64,000 bases of DNA from Steromphala cineraria (lineage: Eukaryota; Mollusca; Gastropoda; Trochida; Trochidae), in NCBI GenBank assembly GCA_916613615.1, contig OU744732.1:57620727-57684726 (forward strand), in the 5' to 3' direction. A model generated the notes under the pieces. That model worked only from the letters and a program-made list of their open reading frames with translations. It ran no database searches and was not told where the DNA came from. Within the stretch, counting starts at the first letter, position 1. Every line of letters starts with the position of its first letter. Below are positions 32,269 through 45,072 of the stretch, piece after piece. A program made the translations under genes and the position numbers.

Positions 32269-34200
32269 AAATAAGTACCGAAATATCTAATCAAAACATT
32301 TTTGAACTGCGATTTTGGCACCAAATGTGTTTGAACAGAAACAAATCTGTTCCTAAAGGATGAATTTGTTTTTCTTCTTCACAAAACGTATGCTTTTCCT
32401 TTTTTCAAAAAAGCAACTCTTATCGGTAACAGAATTTCTTTGGTGATGTTTTGGACACTACTTTATCTAAATACTCAAAAATTCAAATTTATGTTCGAAG
32501 TTTAGATTTTGACGCTCTGTTAACAGAGAAACATGGGTTCCCCTAGAACGTTTATGATTAGTAAAATACCGTTAGTATAGTTTTATGGATTTTCGTAATA
32601 ACGTTAAAGTGTTTGTCAGATTTTGGTACTTAGCCATTTATTGGAAATAAATTTCAGATTGTTTGAGCAATGCATTAAGAACGAAAGCTTTATATCCTTT
32701 TACAATAAAAAAATGACATATAAAATCCCGTCTCATAGATAAGATATATTTAATTTATATAAGAACGTTGAATCTAACAAATTTGCAGTTTGAATGAAAT
32801 TGAATGTAACCTATATAAAATCTCCTACACTTCGATAATTTAACGTGTGGTTACATTTTTCGGTCTTACACGTTTGAAAATGAACTGAATAATTTAGCAT
32901 TCTGACTTTTTGGGGTTAATTTGAATAAAACTGATTTTAGCGTACTTACACATGTGAGTAAATTTGCTATGCTTTGACTTAGTGCTTTTTACACACAGTG
33001 TAGATATGTACATATCTAAAATTACATTTGCACCACCTCCTCGCTCGATGTAAATTTACTTCTTGTGCAAATTCACTCCCGTATGCAATTGCGTTCGCAT
33101 GACACGATTTACATGTGTAACTTTACATAGTATGTATGAGGGGGCAGGGCTTTAGATACTTTTATTGCAGTAAAATATGTATAAACAACTGAACAGTGAT
33201 AACAATACGTCTCCTAGAGTACCAAACGCCACAGTGGTCGGAGACGAAGTTAAAGAAGCTAAGAACTCGGAGAGAAAATAAGAAATGGAATTACAGTGGT
33301 TGAGAAATATAATGAGTTCATAGCATTTATTGAAAATTGTGTGTACAGTTAAAGTAATACACTTAAAATCGCTTTATTTGAAATCAGGCAGTCATTCTAA
33401 ACTCGCTTGATTTATTATTATGGTTTCCAAAATGCCGATATTGAATTTTTAAAATGTCTTATCCCGATCTTTTTTCTTCGGAATTATTTTCCATATGATA
33501 TATTGATGCTATCATGTGAAATCATAGTACAGTGTAGTTCGTATTTTGGAATACTTTATTTTAGGCTATTTCAACGTCATTTAATGTTTTTAACGAGAAT
33601 ACATTTGTATTAAGGACGTTTGACTTTTACTTTTAAACCACTTACTCGTTTTCTTACAGATGCATATTCAGATTTAAATTCCTATCAATGCATTTTCCAA
33701 ATAATAAAGAAATAGAAGATCGATCTTAATACGTTTTAGTCGCCGTGTGTTGTTGGATCTATCAATTACGATTTGTATGCATTTATGCTTGTTTTTCACA
33801 TTATGTCTATGTTAGTAAGTATGTAATTAAAAAATCTGCTATCGTTTATTATGAATTGAACTGATTGATTGAATTGGCAATGATGAAGGTATCAAAAGAT
33901 AGAACAAAGAATATATCATATCTTCAGATAAAGACGTTTGATTTTTCCATTTAATTATCAATTTCAAATCATCAGAGTACTATGAAACAAGATATCAAAA
34001 GCAATACTTTATATTGATATGTACATGAAGCAGAAGCAGTGGGACGTAACACATGGGCGTCTAATATTTGATTATGTATAGCAAGTGTGCAAAAAAAGTA
34101 ATTTTGTATCATGAATAAAGGATTGTTGTTTACAAAGAATATTTGCTGATATAAATGAAATTTCCTTTTTAGACTTCTATTCTACCATCAAACAGACTTT
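32269..34200. other. AT-rich, no gene seen
   Basis: Long stretch without recognisable protein motifs, RNA genes or inverted repeats. Short frames (for example 33407-33613) look random. Confidence 0.35.
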
Positions 34201-34207
34201 TTGTATA

Positions 34208-34477
34208 GAACCTTACCATCCTGTCAGAGGGAACCAACGTAACGCTAACTCCACTAATCTGTACCCTGGGCTCAGAAGCTAGATTTGCTCGCGCGACCTG
34301 ATGGATTCAGCCAATCAAATCATTTTCCCGTTCAAATTTCATCCAGGTGGTGAGAAAATGATTTGATTAGCTACATCTCCAGTCGGGCTGCGCGAGCGAA
34401 TCTAGCTTCTGAACCCAGGGTACAGATAAGTGGAGTTAGCGTAACGTTCGTGCCCGGAGACAGGGTGGAACCTTACC
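34208..34477. mobile_element. Foldback element with long arms and a 10-bp target duplication
   Basis: Arms of roughly 100 bp (for example AACGTAACGCTAACTCCACT and CTGTACCCTGGG...CAGAAGCTAGATT) face each other across a short centre near 34335. GAACCTTACC occurs at 34208-34217 and 34468-34477, directly outside the element (34218-34467). Long arms with a 9-10-bp duplication fit Mutator-like non-autonomous elements. Confidence 0.8.
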
Positions 34478-35504
34478 TTACAACTGTTAAGTCGAAATAA
34501 TCACGCCGCAGAATTACTTTGCCAAGAATAGGTGCTCTATCAATACTGGAAGGTGTGAAGGAAATCGTATAATTTTAAGATTTTGTAAACTTTTAAAAGA
34601 TGATGTTATTTAAGATGAACTACATTTTCAAATCAAATGCCCTTGCTTTATTGAATTAAGAAGTAAATTTTCTCCAAAATTTACTGTTAATAAATTACAA
34701 TATTGGGTTACAGTCCATAGCGCACCACACTTATTACTGTCAATCAATCTAAACTCTTTTATTCAATACTGAAAGGCCACAGGCCTATAGTACATTTTAT
34801 AAGAATACAAAATACAAAAATATAAGACAATCTGTCATGACAATCATATCATATCTAACATTGGGATTTCCTAATGCAAGATTTTTGATTACATCATACT
34901 TAATACATTTCATTAAGGATGAACATTTCTCTAATTTCTGTCCCTACTATTCACGATTATTATTGTCAATGTCACAGTAGCTTTTGACGACAGTCTGTGT
35001 TAAAAGAATACTGAAATCATGGGATTATCTTTCTAGTTTCTTTATACCAAAACTAAGATTATTTACAATTTATGTCGAAAAGGAGATTTTTCAGAAACGG
35101 CGATGAAAACCAATTCAATTGAAAAATGTGTCATTTCTTGAGACTTAGATAACCTTAACGGGGTCCCCGCGGCGTCATAATGACAAAGAAAAACGTTTAT
35201 TTTAAGTTTGATAATAAAACATTAACCAGGATGTAAACAAACTAGCGGATGTCTCAGTCAGCATGGGACCATGAGGTTCCGCGCGATTAAAGACTAATTA
35301 TCTAAGGAATAGGTACAATATGTTGCACACAAGTAGTTTTAACAGGGTTTCTTCTGTGCTATCTATGTTTAATTATATGTCACTTCCAGACAGGAAAATG
35401 CCTATCAGATATATCTATGTCCATGCATTATTGAAATACTTTTCTCTAACGCGCATTTCTCTAGTTGTCTCGTAACTTGAATCTCTGGTGGCTATGTTTC
35501 AATT
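34478..35504. other. AT-rich, one LINE-tail-like site, no gene
   Basis: CAATCAATC...CTTTTATTCAATAC at about 34741-34770, read on the minus strand, is an AATAAA-type end with a TTGA tail, probably the last bases of a LINE. Otherwise nothing recognised. Confidence 0.35.
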
Positions 35505-35568
35505 CATTCTCTCACCACAGAGGCAGCTAACTCGGGTATGACTGAGCTGCCTCTGTGGGGAGAGAATG
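35505..35568. mobile_element. Minimal hairpin of the CATTCTCTCCCCACAGAGGC element family
   Basis: Arms CATTCTCTCACCACAGAGGC and its near-complement (one mismatch over 24 bp) flank a 16-nt loop. The same ends bound the larger elements at 36403 and 43514, so this is an extreme deletion derivative with almost only the ends left. Confidence 0.8.
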
Positions 35569-36402
35569 AACGATCAGTTGAATCGATACTTTCCCCACTG
35601 TTCGATCATTAATCCCTGTACAATACTTAAGTGTCCATTGATGCACTTGGTTATATGATTCACTGCAAAATGGCCATGACATGTATATAACAATAGAGGA
35701 TATTTTATTAATGTCCATGACATGCTATGTTTACGAAACGAGTAAGTCCAGCTTCAGGACTGTAAATAAAAAGGAGCCTTTAATACAGTCTAGTTTCTCC
35801 TTCAGCAAGTCTAGGCTACAGCAATTTACACCAAGAAATAAAAATGTTGAAAAGCATGTAATTATTTCAAAAATAATATATTTCATAGACTAAATTTTAG
35901 TCTAGACACGAGTGTGGTTTCACAGAATTTTGGCAATATTGAATGGGAAAAGTGCAGTTGTGTTCAGATGAACTGGTGAATAATGTTTTTGTTTTTTGTC
36001 GTTTGTCGTTTTGTCGTTAATAATTTCCCAACATGATCAGAGAATAAAACAGCTGTTCAATATTGGCTAAACATATTTCAATACGTTAAATGATCTTAAT
36101 ATAGTAATGGATCTGGAATGTAAAAGGTATTATTTTTTTATCGAAAAAATGTACAAAAATACCTCTGTGGAGACAAATGGTTTAACGTTAGAGAAAATCC
36201 TACAAGTTTTACTTTTTGAAACATCTGGCTAGCGTTAAACGTGAATGATATAAGCGTTGGTCTCTGATTGTCAAATATAAATCACAGAGGTATTGTTTGA
36301 CATGTGCATAGCTACACTGGAGCATTGAACTAGAAAAATATTGCTATACAATGTATTAAATCATCGCGTATAAGACGTCTAAGTACCGTGCCACACATCA
36401 AG

Positions 36403-36744
36403 CATTCTCTTCCCACAGAGGCAAATCAAGTTGATTTAGCCTCTGTTCTATTACGCCGAAATCCGTGGGTTCCGGCAGTTTCCCCTGGCGGAAAAAAACT
36501 TCCATCTCAATACATTTGAATTTCTTTATCAAATGACAAGGCTTCTCGCATGGAAAGGGTGGTTCATATCACAATGCCTTTGCCTTGTTTCAATAGCCAA
36601 AATGATGATTTAAGAACAGCGTCGCTGACTTTGATTGCCTCCAATCAGGCATCTCCCATTCTATCCCACAAAGTCGTCGTAATAGAACAGACACAACAGA
36701 GGCTAAATCAACATGACTTGATCTGCCTCTGTGGGGAGAGAATG
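36403..36744. mobile_element. Mutator-like MITE, copy a
   Basis: Ends CATTCTCTTCCCACAGAGGC and GCCTCTGTGGGGAGAGAATG, with subterminal AGCCTCTGTTCTATTACG inverted on the other side. The interior shares GGTTCCGGCAGTTT-like and GATTGCCTCCAATCAG blocks with the copy at 43514-44124. The flanks (CACATCAAG, TGCATCAAT) agree at 6 of 9 bases, consistent with an old 9-bp duplication. Confidence 0.8.
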
Positions 36745-37475
36745 TGCATCAATGTGATTCGTCTACAGCATACATAGTTGACTAGTTTTTATCTAATTAC
36801 GAATTTGATAAGCAAATATATAAATTGAATTACAGTCTCATTTCCATGATATTGTTGTTTTCGCAAAGATAGATGTTTCCAGTATTAGTCAAATAGCGGG
36901 GTTGTTGTAATACAATTAAATTCTATAATAAATTTTCCTTCGATTTTGTATTTGTTTAAATGCAGTTAAATTGGTTATAATGCCCAATCTTCACATGAAA
37001 ATCAGATGACTTGCTACTTCATAGAAGTCAATCTTGAACGAAGGTTCAACAATCAAAGGTTACACAAATATCGAATTAACACAAATAATTAGTTAAATCA
37101 ATATCTCTGTCAATCAATCAATAACAAATGATATAAAAGATTGCCATAAGAAAGTTTTATATTTTATTTGCTGTTCAGATGTTAGGGGAGACAGGGGCTG
37201 TAGTTGACATGGGAGCTGAGGCTATTGGGTGGGAGATTGGCTGGATGGGGGTATGGGCAGTATTAGTGGGATGGGGATGGGGTGGCTAGGAGGTAGTCAG
37301 GCTTTATAAGGGCTTGGTGGTGGGGTTTGAATTCCTTATTTTCGTTGGCATGCTTTGGAGAGAAAATGCTACCATTATACTTTACAATGGATGCGATAAC
37401 CTGACAGGCTAGGCTGTCGCAGTTATTACCGCCGCATGTGACTCTGATCTTATTTCTGTTGCAATGTTTAGTTAA
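36745..37475. other. No gene seen
   Basis: AT-rich, then a purine-biased G-rich patch (about 37180-37320, repeated GGG and TGGGA words). No coding evidence. Confidence 0.35.
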
Positions 37476-39250
37476 TCAGGCCTGTAAGGCCCGATGGGCT
37501 TATGGCATGGCATGGTGCCCGTAGTCTGACCGTCCAACCATCCGTCCGTCCGTAAACTTTTCATATTTTGGACTTCTTCTTCAGAACCAATGACTCTAGA
37601 GAGCTGAAATTTGATATGGAGACTCCTTGGCCAATGGGGATTCTAAATTGTAGATTTCATGACCTCGTGACCCCAAATGGGGTTACAGGGGTCAAAACCT
37701 TAAAACCCTATTTTAATCTTCTTCTCCAGTTCCAAAAGGTCTAGAGAGCAAAAAGGTTGTGTGTAGACTCCTTGGCCAATGGGGATTCTAAATTGTAGAT
37801 ATAGTGACCCCATGACCCCAAATGGGGTCACAGGGGTCAAAACCTAAAAACCTATTTTCACCTTCTTCTCCAGTTCCAAAAGGTCTAGAGAGCTGAAAAG
37901 TTGTTTATTATACCTCTATTAAATTTGTAAGAATATCATTGGTCAGTTGCCATCACGTGATTGAAAAATATATCTGCACATTGACCCCGGCTATCCGTGA
38001 GGAGGTCAATTTTGTGACAGAAATTTGTGACACTGACCTGAGATATTGACTCGTCACGTGATTTGTCACATGATTGCATCTGTTACGTGCCGCTTTGTTT
38101 TGACGTTACACATGAAACACATGCATAACAAATTTGAGGAAAAAGGAATTTCGGTATAATAAAACACTTAGTTACTCATGGTGAGGTCATTATGTGAAAT
38201 ACAAGGACTCTCGAACCTGACTCCCTCGGCGGTCTGACCTGACCTCGGCCTGCATGACCCCATATGGGGTCACAGGGGTCACAACCTTGAAAACCTATTT
38301 CCATCTTCTTCTCCAGAAGAATAAGGCCTAGAAGGTTGAAACCTTGTGTACAGACTCCTTGATTAGTGAGGATTATAAATTGTAGCTTTTGTGGCCCTGT
38401 GGCCCCTAATAAGGGCCACAGGGGGCCAAGCCCTTAAAAACCTATTTTCATCTTCAGAAGCATAAGGCCTAGAAAGCTGAAACTTTGTGTAAAGACTTCT
38501 TGGCTAGTGAGGGTTATAAATTGTTGCTTTGGTGGCCCTGTGACCCCTAATAAGGGCCACAGGGGCCACACCCTAAAAACCTATTTTCATCTTCTTCTCC
38601 AGAAGCATAAGGCCTAGAAAGCTTAAACTTGGTATACAGACTCCTTGATTATTGAGGATTATAAATTGTAGCATTGGTGACCCTGTTGCCCCTAATAAGG
38701 GCCACAGGGGCCACACCCTAAAAACCTATTTTCATCTTCTTCTCCAGAAGCATAAGGCCTAGAAAGCTGAAACTTTGTGTACAGACTCCTTGACTAGTGA
38801 TGATTATGAAGTGTAGCTTTTGTGACCCTGTTGCCCCTAATAAGGGCCACAGGGGCCACACCCTAAAAACCTATTTTCATCTTCGTCTCCAGAAGCATAA
38901 GGCCTAGAAAGCTGAAACTTTGTGTACAGACTCCTTGACTAGTGATGATTATGAAGTGTAGCTTTTTTAGCTGAAACTTTGTGTACAGACTCCTTGACAA
39001 GTGATGATTATGAATTGTAGCTTTGGTGACCCAGTTGCCCATAATAAAGGCAACAGGAACGTTCTTCAAATCTATTTTCATCTTCTTCTTCAGAAGTATA
39101 AGGCCTAGAAAACTGACACTTGTCGCCTATATATTTAATTTTATGAATGGTGACCCTGTGGCCTCTACAAAGGGGGAATCACATTGACCACACTCTTCAG
39201 CATAATTGATGATGAAGCCTGATGAGCTACAGAGCCAATGGCTCAATTTT
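37476..39250. repeat. Interspersed element with a 145-bp tandem-repeat core
   Basis: A lead (CAGGCCTGTAAGGCCCGATG, then CCGTCCGTCCGT) precedes degenerate units carrying CATAAGGCCTAGAAAGCTGA and AGGGCCACAGGGGCCACA. Exact spacing of CATAAGGCC at 38461, 38606, 38751 and 38896 gives a 145-bp period. About 330 bp of unrelated sequence interrupts it at about 37908-38243. Near the right end is the short hairpin GAGCCAATGGCTC. A lead, tandem core and terminal hairpin are reminiscent of Helitron/Helentron-derived elements in molluscs; family not certain. Confidence 0.75.
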
Positions 39251-40137
39251 TATATTTGTGATTATGTTTAAGCAATGTGAGCAAACGAGGATTCATATGA
39301 GTCTAAACAAGACAAAGTCCGAACATCTTAGGTAATCATTTTGGGATGTCTTACTTTTCAGAGTTGATTGAGAATTCACGAAAATTACCGATGTTCCCTC
39401 TTAAATTGGACGATGATCCTTACGATATAGGCAAAGTTTTTTTTCAATTTTATGTATTACCGGTTATCACCGATATTGCCGTGTGTCACGGTTCGTTTCA
39501 TGAGAACGTCGTCTACCCTTCCACTAAGAACTGACTTTACACAATCGATCCGTTACTAAACTTATGACGGGGAATGCATTCAAAGTCGTAGATTCGTTGA
39601 GATTAATTATCTAGTGCCTTCGTGCCTTGTTTGTTATTTTTGAAAAATCTTTTTTCCTTAGTGTATTCTCAATTCCTCCGAAAATAGGCTGCTATGGACT
39701 AATAAAGCGGAACCTTTTCAATGCTGTGTTCAGAGTCCACACCATAGATCCACAAATCTTGAATAATTACACGTCATTACTGACTGGCTCTATTGTATTC
39801 AAACTGAACCCTGTATTTGGTGCTTGGGGCAATCATTACGTGATTGACAACACATGGCTGACTTTTTAACTGTCATTCTGAGCACACAACTATGTGTGGA
39901 CTATATAAATTTATTGTTTCGTTCCTGTATAAATATATGTTACCTTCCATTTGTAATCATACTTGACAAGACCCACATAATGGTCGAAATGAATTCATCG
40001 TATTAAAGAAGATTGATCCAGTCTGAACCATCTGATATTTACTTTTTCTGAAAGATGAAATTTCAGTCAAGTTTACAGTCTTCATAGTAAAAAGTGTTGA
40101 TAAAAACAACAGCACACATAGAGGATACTAAACTCCC
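39251..40137. other. No recognisable gene
   Basis: Two plus-strand frames of 60-80 codons (39346-39534, 39627-39869) show no familiar motif and no clear exon boundaries. Confidence 0.35.
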
Positions 40138-40259
40138 TTCCATTTAATACTATTTTTATTAAACGAGTTAATGATTTTGTATAAAACGAGCGAAAACGAG
40201 TTTGATACCAAATCATTCACGAGATTAATAAAAATAATATTACATGGAAGGGAGTTTAG
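40138..40259. mobile_element. Foldback element
   Basis: CTAAACTCCCTTCCATTTAA with AATACTATTTTTATTAAACG pairs with the complement ending CATGGAAGGGAGTTTAG, with some mismatches and a short loop near 40195. Non-coding. Confidence 0.75.
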
Positions 40260-40573
40260 CATTCTGTTTATTACTTGCCCTAAAAAGCAAACATAATTAC
40301 CGATAAGTTGCCGAAACTAACATTTTCGCGACTCAGCAACCATTGGGACGGCGCGCTTACAATGTGACGTCACAACAACACACTTCTATGACATCATCCT
40401 TTCATTGTGTTATTACACAAGTTTGATAATAACGGATAAATATTACGCTGTGGTATCATACACGGGCGAGTAATAAAACGTTCTCTGTTTCGATTTACTC
40501 TTACGATTTTACTTACGTCATTATGACGTCACAATGCTGGACATGTACAAGGAGCTGATGTAAAGATTGCGCT

Positions 40574-40975
40574 CTACCTGTTAAGTGATGGACAGTGTTT
40601 CTTAATAAAGAATTCTTCCTTTATTTTACGTACCATAGGATCATCTGTTGAGAGTTGGTAGAATAGGAAGATGGTAAATTTAATTTTCTTTCCTTTTGCG
40701 AATAGATCCAAGTGTTCACTCATTGGGATACAACGGGTGTTTGAGTCCTTTATTTGTTGCTTATGAACCCTCACCCTTCCCCTCAGATATTCAGTTTGGC
40801 CAATATACTTTTCATGGCATCCCTGACATGTGATTTGATAAATAACATTCCGGGCACTGGAATTCATGTTTGAGTGAACAATAAATTTTGCGAGCTTTTC
40901 AGAAAGTCTAATTGATTTCCCCTCAATCAAATGGTCGCATGTTCCACAATATTACATTAAGTGACACCTATAATT
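40574..40975 (-). pseudogene. Penelope-like GIY-YIG endonuclease domain
   Basis: A frame of 118 codons ending at 40574 contains VIYQITCQGCHEKYIGQTEY, then LRGRVRVHKQQ, DLFAKGKKIKFTIFL and a C-terminal EEFFIKKHCPSLNR. The paired cysteines between the two GIY-YIG strands and the Arg/His helix are typical of Penelope endonucleases, which nick the target for integration. Confidence 0.8.
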
Positions 40976-41104
40976 TCAGGATTCAGATGTGTGTCAAACC
41001 GCGCCCTATAAAGCATTTGTTTCAGGTTCGAGCTCTGTCTTTTACTTTTGGTAAGATTGATATCTTTCATGATCATCTTCATTCTGTTATCTTGTTCTAA
41101 ACTA

Positions 41105-41625
41105 ACGAGCAAAAGAAAGTATAACACTCACTTGTTTTCCATTAATTCAATATTTTAAAGAAATAAGATGCATTTGATTATGGAAGCAGACAATAACACC
41201 TTTCGGCTGTAGTTTGAATGGCTTTATTGGTGACTGTTTTATATTTTCACTTAAATGTCATCATTTAAAGTAGACTAGGGTAAGAAATGAAATTTACACC
41301 AACATGACCCCTACCATGTTCAAAATGTTGTAAATGTGTGCATGACGATGAACATTTATTGATTTTCACACAGAGTATGTGTTATATGTCGATGAAAAGT
41401 TGTGTATTGTCAAAATAAATTTAGGGAAATTTTAATATTGAATTTTTAAATTTTTTTTTTAAATTTAAAAAACCGCGTAGAGGTATTCTTTTATTTATTT
41501 AATGTTTTGGACTAATTTTCCAAACAAGTCATTTTTGGAAAACGACGTCAAAAACTCGAGATATCTGACTTTGAAAATTTTACATATGATAAATACAACT
41601 GAGTGTTATACTTTCTTTTGCTCGT
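41105..41625. mobile_element. TIR element nested in the Penelope-like copy
   Basis: Perfect 26-bp inverted ends, starting ACGAGCAAAAGAAAGTATAA and ending with its complement TTATACTTTCTTTTGCTCGT, bound a 521-bp AT-rich non-coding interior. It lies between the RT and GIY-YIG parts. No clear target duplication, so the superfamily is open. Confidence 0.8.
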
Positions 41626-41879
41626 GAATTTAGGACTGGCATGTTCTGTTTTATGATGCTAAAAGGGTATGGATGTTTGGGATTGTTTGTGGAAGCATAT
41701 GCAGCGATTCGTTGTTCAGTGACTGGTTTCTCTTTAACAACTAATAAAGTGCTTCTATCTAAAGAAAGTGCTTTACTGATTCCGTCTTCTGTTAAGGCAA
41801 TAGGATAACCCCCTTGTTGTTAATATTGTTTGAGTTCCAGGCGTCTGTTATCCCTCGTTTTCTAGTTGTATACTATCAT

Positions 41880-42645
41880 AAAGATACGTCTAGCCAAATT
41901 GTACGGAATGCTGCGTTTTGTGTGACTTGGGTGACATGATGAAAAGTTGAGATACTGGTTTGTATCTGTTGATTTGTAGTTAATGTCTGTTTCCAGTCTG
42001 TTGTCAGACTTGATAATTTGTGTGTCCAAAAAAGGAACACTTGTATCACTTGCTTACAAGGTGAATGCCATGTTGTCATTGAGATTATTCAAAATGCTTA
42101 AGAATTTTGTCAACTTTTCATCACTTAGAAGCCCCAATATAAAACAATCATCTAGGAATCTTCTCCATTTTCTTTGAAATAACAGGCAAATTCTTTATCA
42201 AATTCCGTTGCTATCTTTTCCTCCAATTTCATTTCCAGATATCCAAGAACTAAAGTGGCATAGGATGGTGCCATTTTCGTTCCCAATGCAGTTTCCTTTA
42301 TTTGTTTATAGTGATCTCCATCAAATAGAAAGTTTTGTTTTCCAAAATTAACTTGACACTTTCGCATACAAACTCACTTGAAAACGTAATTGGGAGAAGT
42401 TATGGGTGTTCATTAAGCCAAAATGCTATCGCCTCAGTTCCTGAATATGTGGGATATTTGAATATAAGTTTTTGACATCAGATGTGACTAGTTTTATATA
42501 ACGGTCCATTTGCTCTGGTAGGTAACTGAGGAAGTCCATAGTATCTCTTATATAACTTGGTACTTTATCAATAAATGGTTTTATTAGGATATCTATAAAG
42601 TTGCTGAGGCGGTGTGGCGCAGCTTGGGCCTGCAATGATTAATTG
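41880..42645 (-). pseudogene. Penelope-like reverse transcriptase, frameshifted
   Basis: Blocks in order: RLSNFIDILIKPFIDKVPSY (about 42600), LVTSDVKNLYSNIPH with the first catalytic Asp (about 42465), [18 protein letters not shown] (about 42290), then FLDDCFI with the Asp pair at 42147-42152 after a frameshift, VPFLDTQI, TDTNQYLNFSSCHPSH and PYNLARRIF. All key residues are present but spread over several frames. Confidence 0.85.
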
Positions 42646-42649
42646 GATG

Positions 42650-43394
42650 TTCTATTTTTACATAACTATAATTGGCTTTAGTCTTTTATTATATAATTAT
42701 TTTAAGATAATAAAACGCAGTCGGAAGGCAAAGCTTCACTGTTGTGATGAATGACAGTCTAGTAACTCCATTTATCCTTTCTCGGTAAAAATAGTCCGAT
42801 AGAAATAATTCGATATTCAATCGGAAATAGTTTTTAGAAAAACATGTAATTTGTGAATGTTTAATGATATCGGATCCAAAATATGTTTTTGGTTATAAGA
42901 AACAAGGGCTCCTTACGTATTTTGGAAAATCAGTTTGACGCGAACTGATACAGTGAGTGAAGCGCTATGTCGGTGTGAAAGATCTCTCGCTTCGTAAATT
43001 TATTTTGCGATAGAGTGAACAATAACTACCTACAGCAACAAGATATGAACTTCAAGTGGCTTTTCGATATCGGAGGATACATTGGCACTGCAAAATGTTA
43101 ACAGTTACATACCGAAAACATCGTAAAGAGTCGGGTTTCTTCAATACTAACCGACGCCCATGACGAGACGCAAGCGTTCAATTTTCTCAAAGGGAGATAA
43201 TCGTTTTTCAAAAGAAGGTAATACGTTCGGTCCTACTTTTCTCACCGCAGTGAAAATATTGATTATATTTTCACTGCGGTGAAAATATGACTTTCTACTG
43301 CTTTTCTTAAAATATGGATTATAATTTCATTGTATAACCATATATGTCATTGCTAATTATATTATAAAGATACTTATTCCTACCTTTGTTTGGA
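42650..43394. other. Unidentified sequence inside the Penelope-like element
   Basis: It replaces the part of the protein expected between NKSFWSPNK and the IIAGPS/RT start. It holds a hairpin at about 43243-43282 (CACCGCAGTGAAAATAT and its complement, 17-bp arms). No protein was recognised. It could be an insertion or a deletion scar with foreign DNA. Confidence 0.5.
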
Positions 43395-44356
43395 GACCAG
43401 AAACTCTTATTCCGAACTAAAGATTTATCAGTTGTAGAATTAGAATCATATATTCAAATTTTCAATGTTCTTTAACTTTCCGCAAAATTTATTTATGTCT
43501 TCTTGAACTTCTACATTCTCTCCCCACAGAGGCAACTCAGTCATACCTAAATTAGCCTCTGTTCTATTACGCCAAGATCCTGGGGTTCCGGCAGATTGCC
43601 CTAGCGGCAAAAAGTTGTAACTTGAGATAGCTCCCTTATCTGCAGCCAATGAAAACACATTTTGGATATCAACGACTTTGGGAATTCTCAACGGTCGTAC
43701 AGTGACTTTCGAAAGCATCATGCCTTTAGGTTTATTTTTCATTAACAGTGTGAGAGGGAAAATATTTAAAAATCAGATATGGATAGGGTTTTTCATTAGA
43801 AACATACTGTTTTATAATTGTGTAAATTGTTCTTTGTTTTATGATAAATTTTATTTTAATAATTTACCAAATAAAAACTAATGAGAAGGTAAAAAATCGA
43901 TGTTTTGTAGAAGGAAGAGTTATCTCCCCTGAATGCCGAATCACCGGGAATAGCCGGGAGTAGCCGAGCTTTTGCGAATGACCCCTTTTGAAACGGCGTC
44001 GCTGATTGCACAACTAACTTCGATTGCCTCCAATCAGAATTCTACTTTTCTGTCCCGTGTATTAGCCGTAATAGAACAGAGGCTAATTCAGGTATAACTG
44101 AGTTGCCTCTGTGGGGAGAGAATGGAACTTCTATGGCATTGTTCTTTCTCGGGGTTGGTGTGAATTTCAGTCCTTTATTTAAAATCCGTTTTTCCGTTTC
44201 AGTCAGTTTCCGTTTTAACATATTAATTATCTTTGGATCTATTCTTCTTTTCTCCTGCGTTTGTATCTTCTCTCCATTTTGGTCGAGCTCCGTCCTCTCT
44301 CCAAAAAAAAGAGTTGCCAGCAGTTTGATTTCTGAAACTGACCCCTTTTGATCCAT
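43395..44356 (-). pseudogene. Penelope-like N-terminal region, split by a MITE
   Basis: The frame reads KLTETEKRILNKGLKFTPTP, the conserved start block of Penelope proteins, and continues to NNAIEV at about 44134. There the MITE (43514-44124) interrupts it. On the far side the frame resumes with EVQEDINKFCGKLKNIE, then NKSFWSPNK near 43395. The 9-bp duplication lies exactly at the join, so this break is the insertion itself rather than decay. Confidence 0.8.
43514..44124. mobile_element. Mutator-like MITE, copy b, with perfect 9-bp target duplication
   Basis: Ends CATTCTCTCCCCACAGAGGC and GCCTCTGTGGGGAGAGAATG; GAACTTCTA at 43505-43513 and 44125-44133 is the target duplication. It shares subterminal and internal blocks with 36403-36744. 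The 9-bp duplication is typical of Mutator-like elements. Its interior spans part of a random open frame but has no transposase. Confidence 0.9.
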
Positions 44357-45072
44357 TATTGTAACATTACTTCGGGAAATACTCGTTTCTGATTGGTTGA
44401 TTTGAAGGATTTCCCAGTGTTAAATGACAATGAACACCCGCAAATTGGCTGAGGCGAATCACCGCGAAAGGATACATAATTCGGTCCGCCTCAACATTAA
44501 AATGTTTTGATTCTCCCAATATTCGTGCCCGATTCACATTTTACTATTGTTGTTGTCATTTTCTAACTTGCGCATTCCCGTAGATGCCAAAAACCTTTTC
44601 TATTTGCTTTAGTTTTATGTAACGAAACTTTCTTAATTGGCTAAGTTTCTCCTAATTTGCCGCCTTGTGCCATGCGGCCGGTTTCTTTCGAATGCCGTTC
44701 CAATGGAACGACGTCACAAAGGCCAACGGTTATGACGTCATAATGATCGCGTCACCGTCACAATGGTCTGGGCGAGTTTAAGATATTTGTTCAGTCGGGT
44801 TTGTTCCTGTTGGTTTATGAATTATATACCTGTTTTCTCTATCATAAATTTCACTGTGAAAACTATGAGATCTCATCGTTATGAGCGCACTGGTTTGCAA
44901 TATAAGAACACTATTCTAATGTCTATAACACTGGGAATTCCTTCTTCTTTATAGCTGGAAACACCTATAACAATAATGGATCAGTCGCTTGGTCCTTTCA
45001 ACTCAGAGTTCCCTCCACAAAAATAGAGTTCGCTCTTAAAATGCTTATAACTAACGGTCATGTTACAATATC
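44357..45072. other. No gene seen
   Basis: Includes several TGACGTCA-like words (about 44712-44740) and ordinary non-coding sequence. The Penelope-like element may extend a little further right, but no motif was found. Confidence 0.35.

Larger units (their letters stand above)
40574..44356 (-). mobile_element. Penelope-like element, broken and carrying nested insertions
   Basis: Reading leftward: an N-terminal segment (44356 to about 43395), a gap, the reverse transcriptase (42640 to about 41880), a linker, and a GIY-YIG endonuclease ending at 40574. Frameshifts occur in RT. Two TIR elements sit inside (43514-44124, 41105-41625). About 740 bp (42650-43390) is unrelated sequence where the middle of the N-terminal/RT region should be. 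Penelope elements use this RT plus GIY-YIG architecture. Confidence 0.87.
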
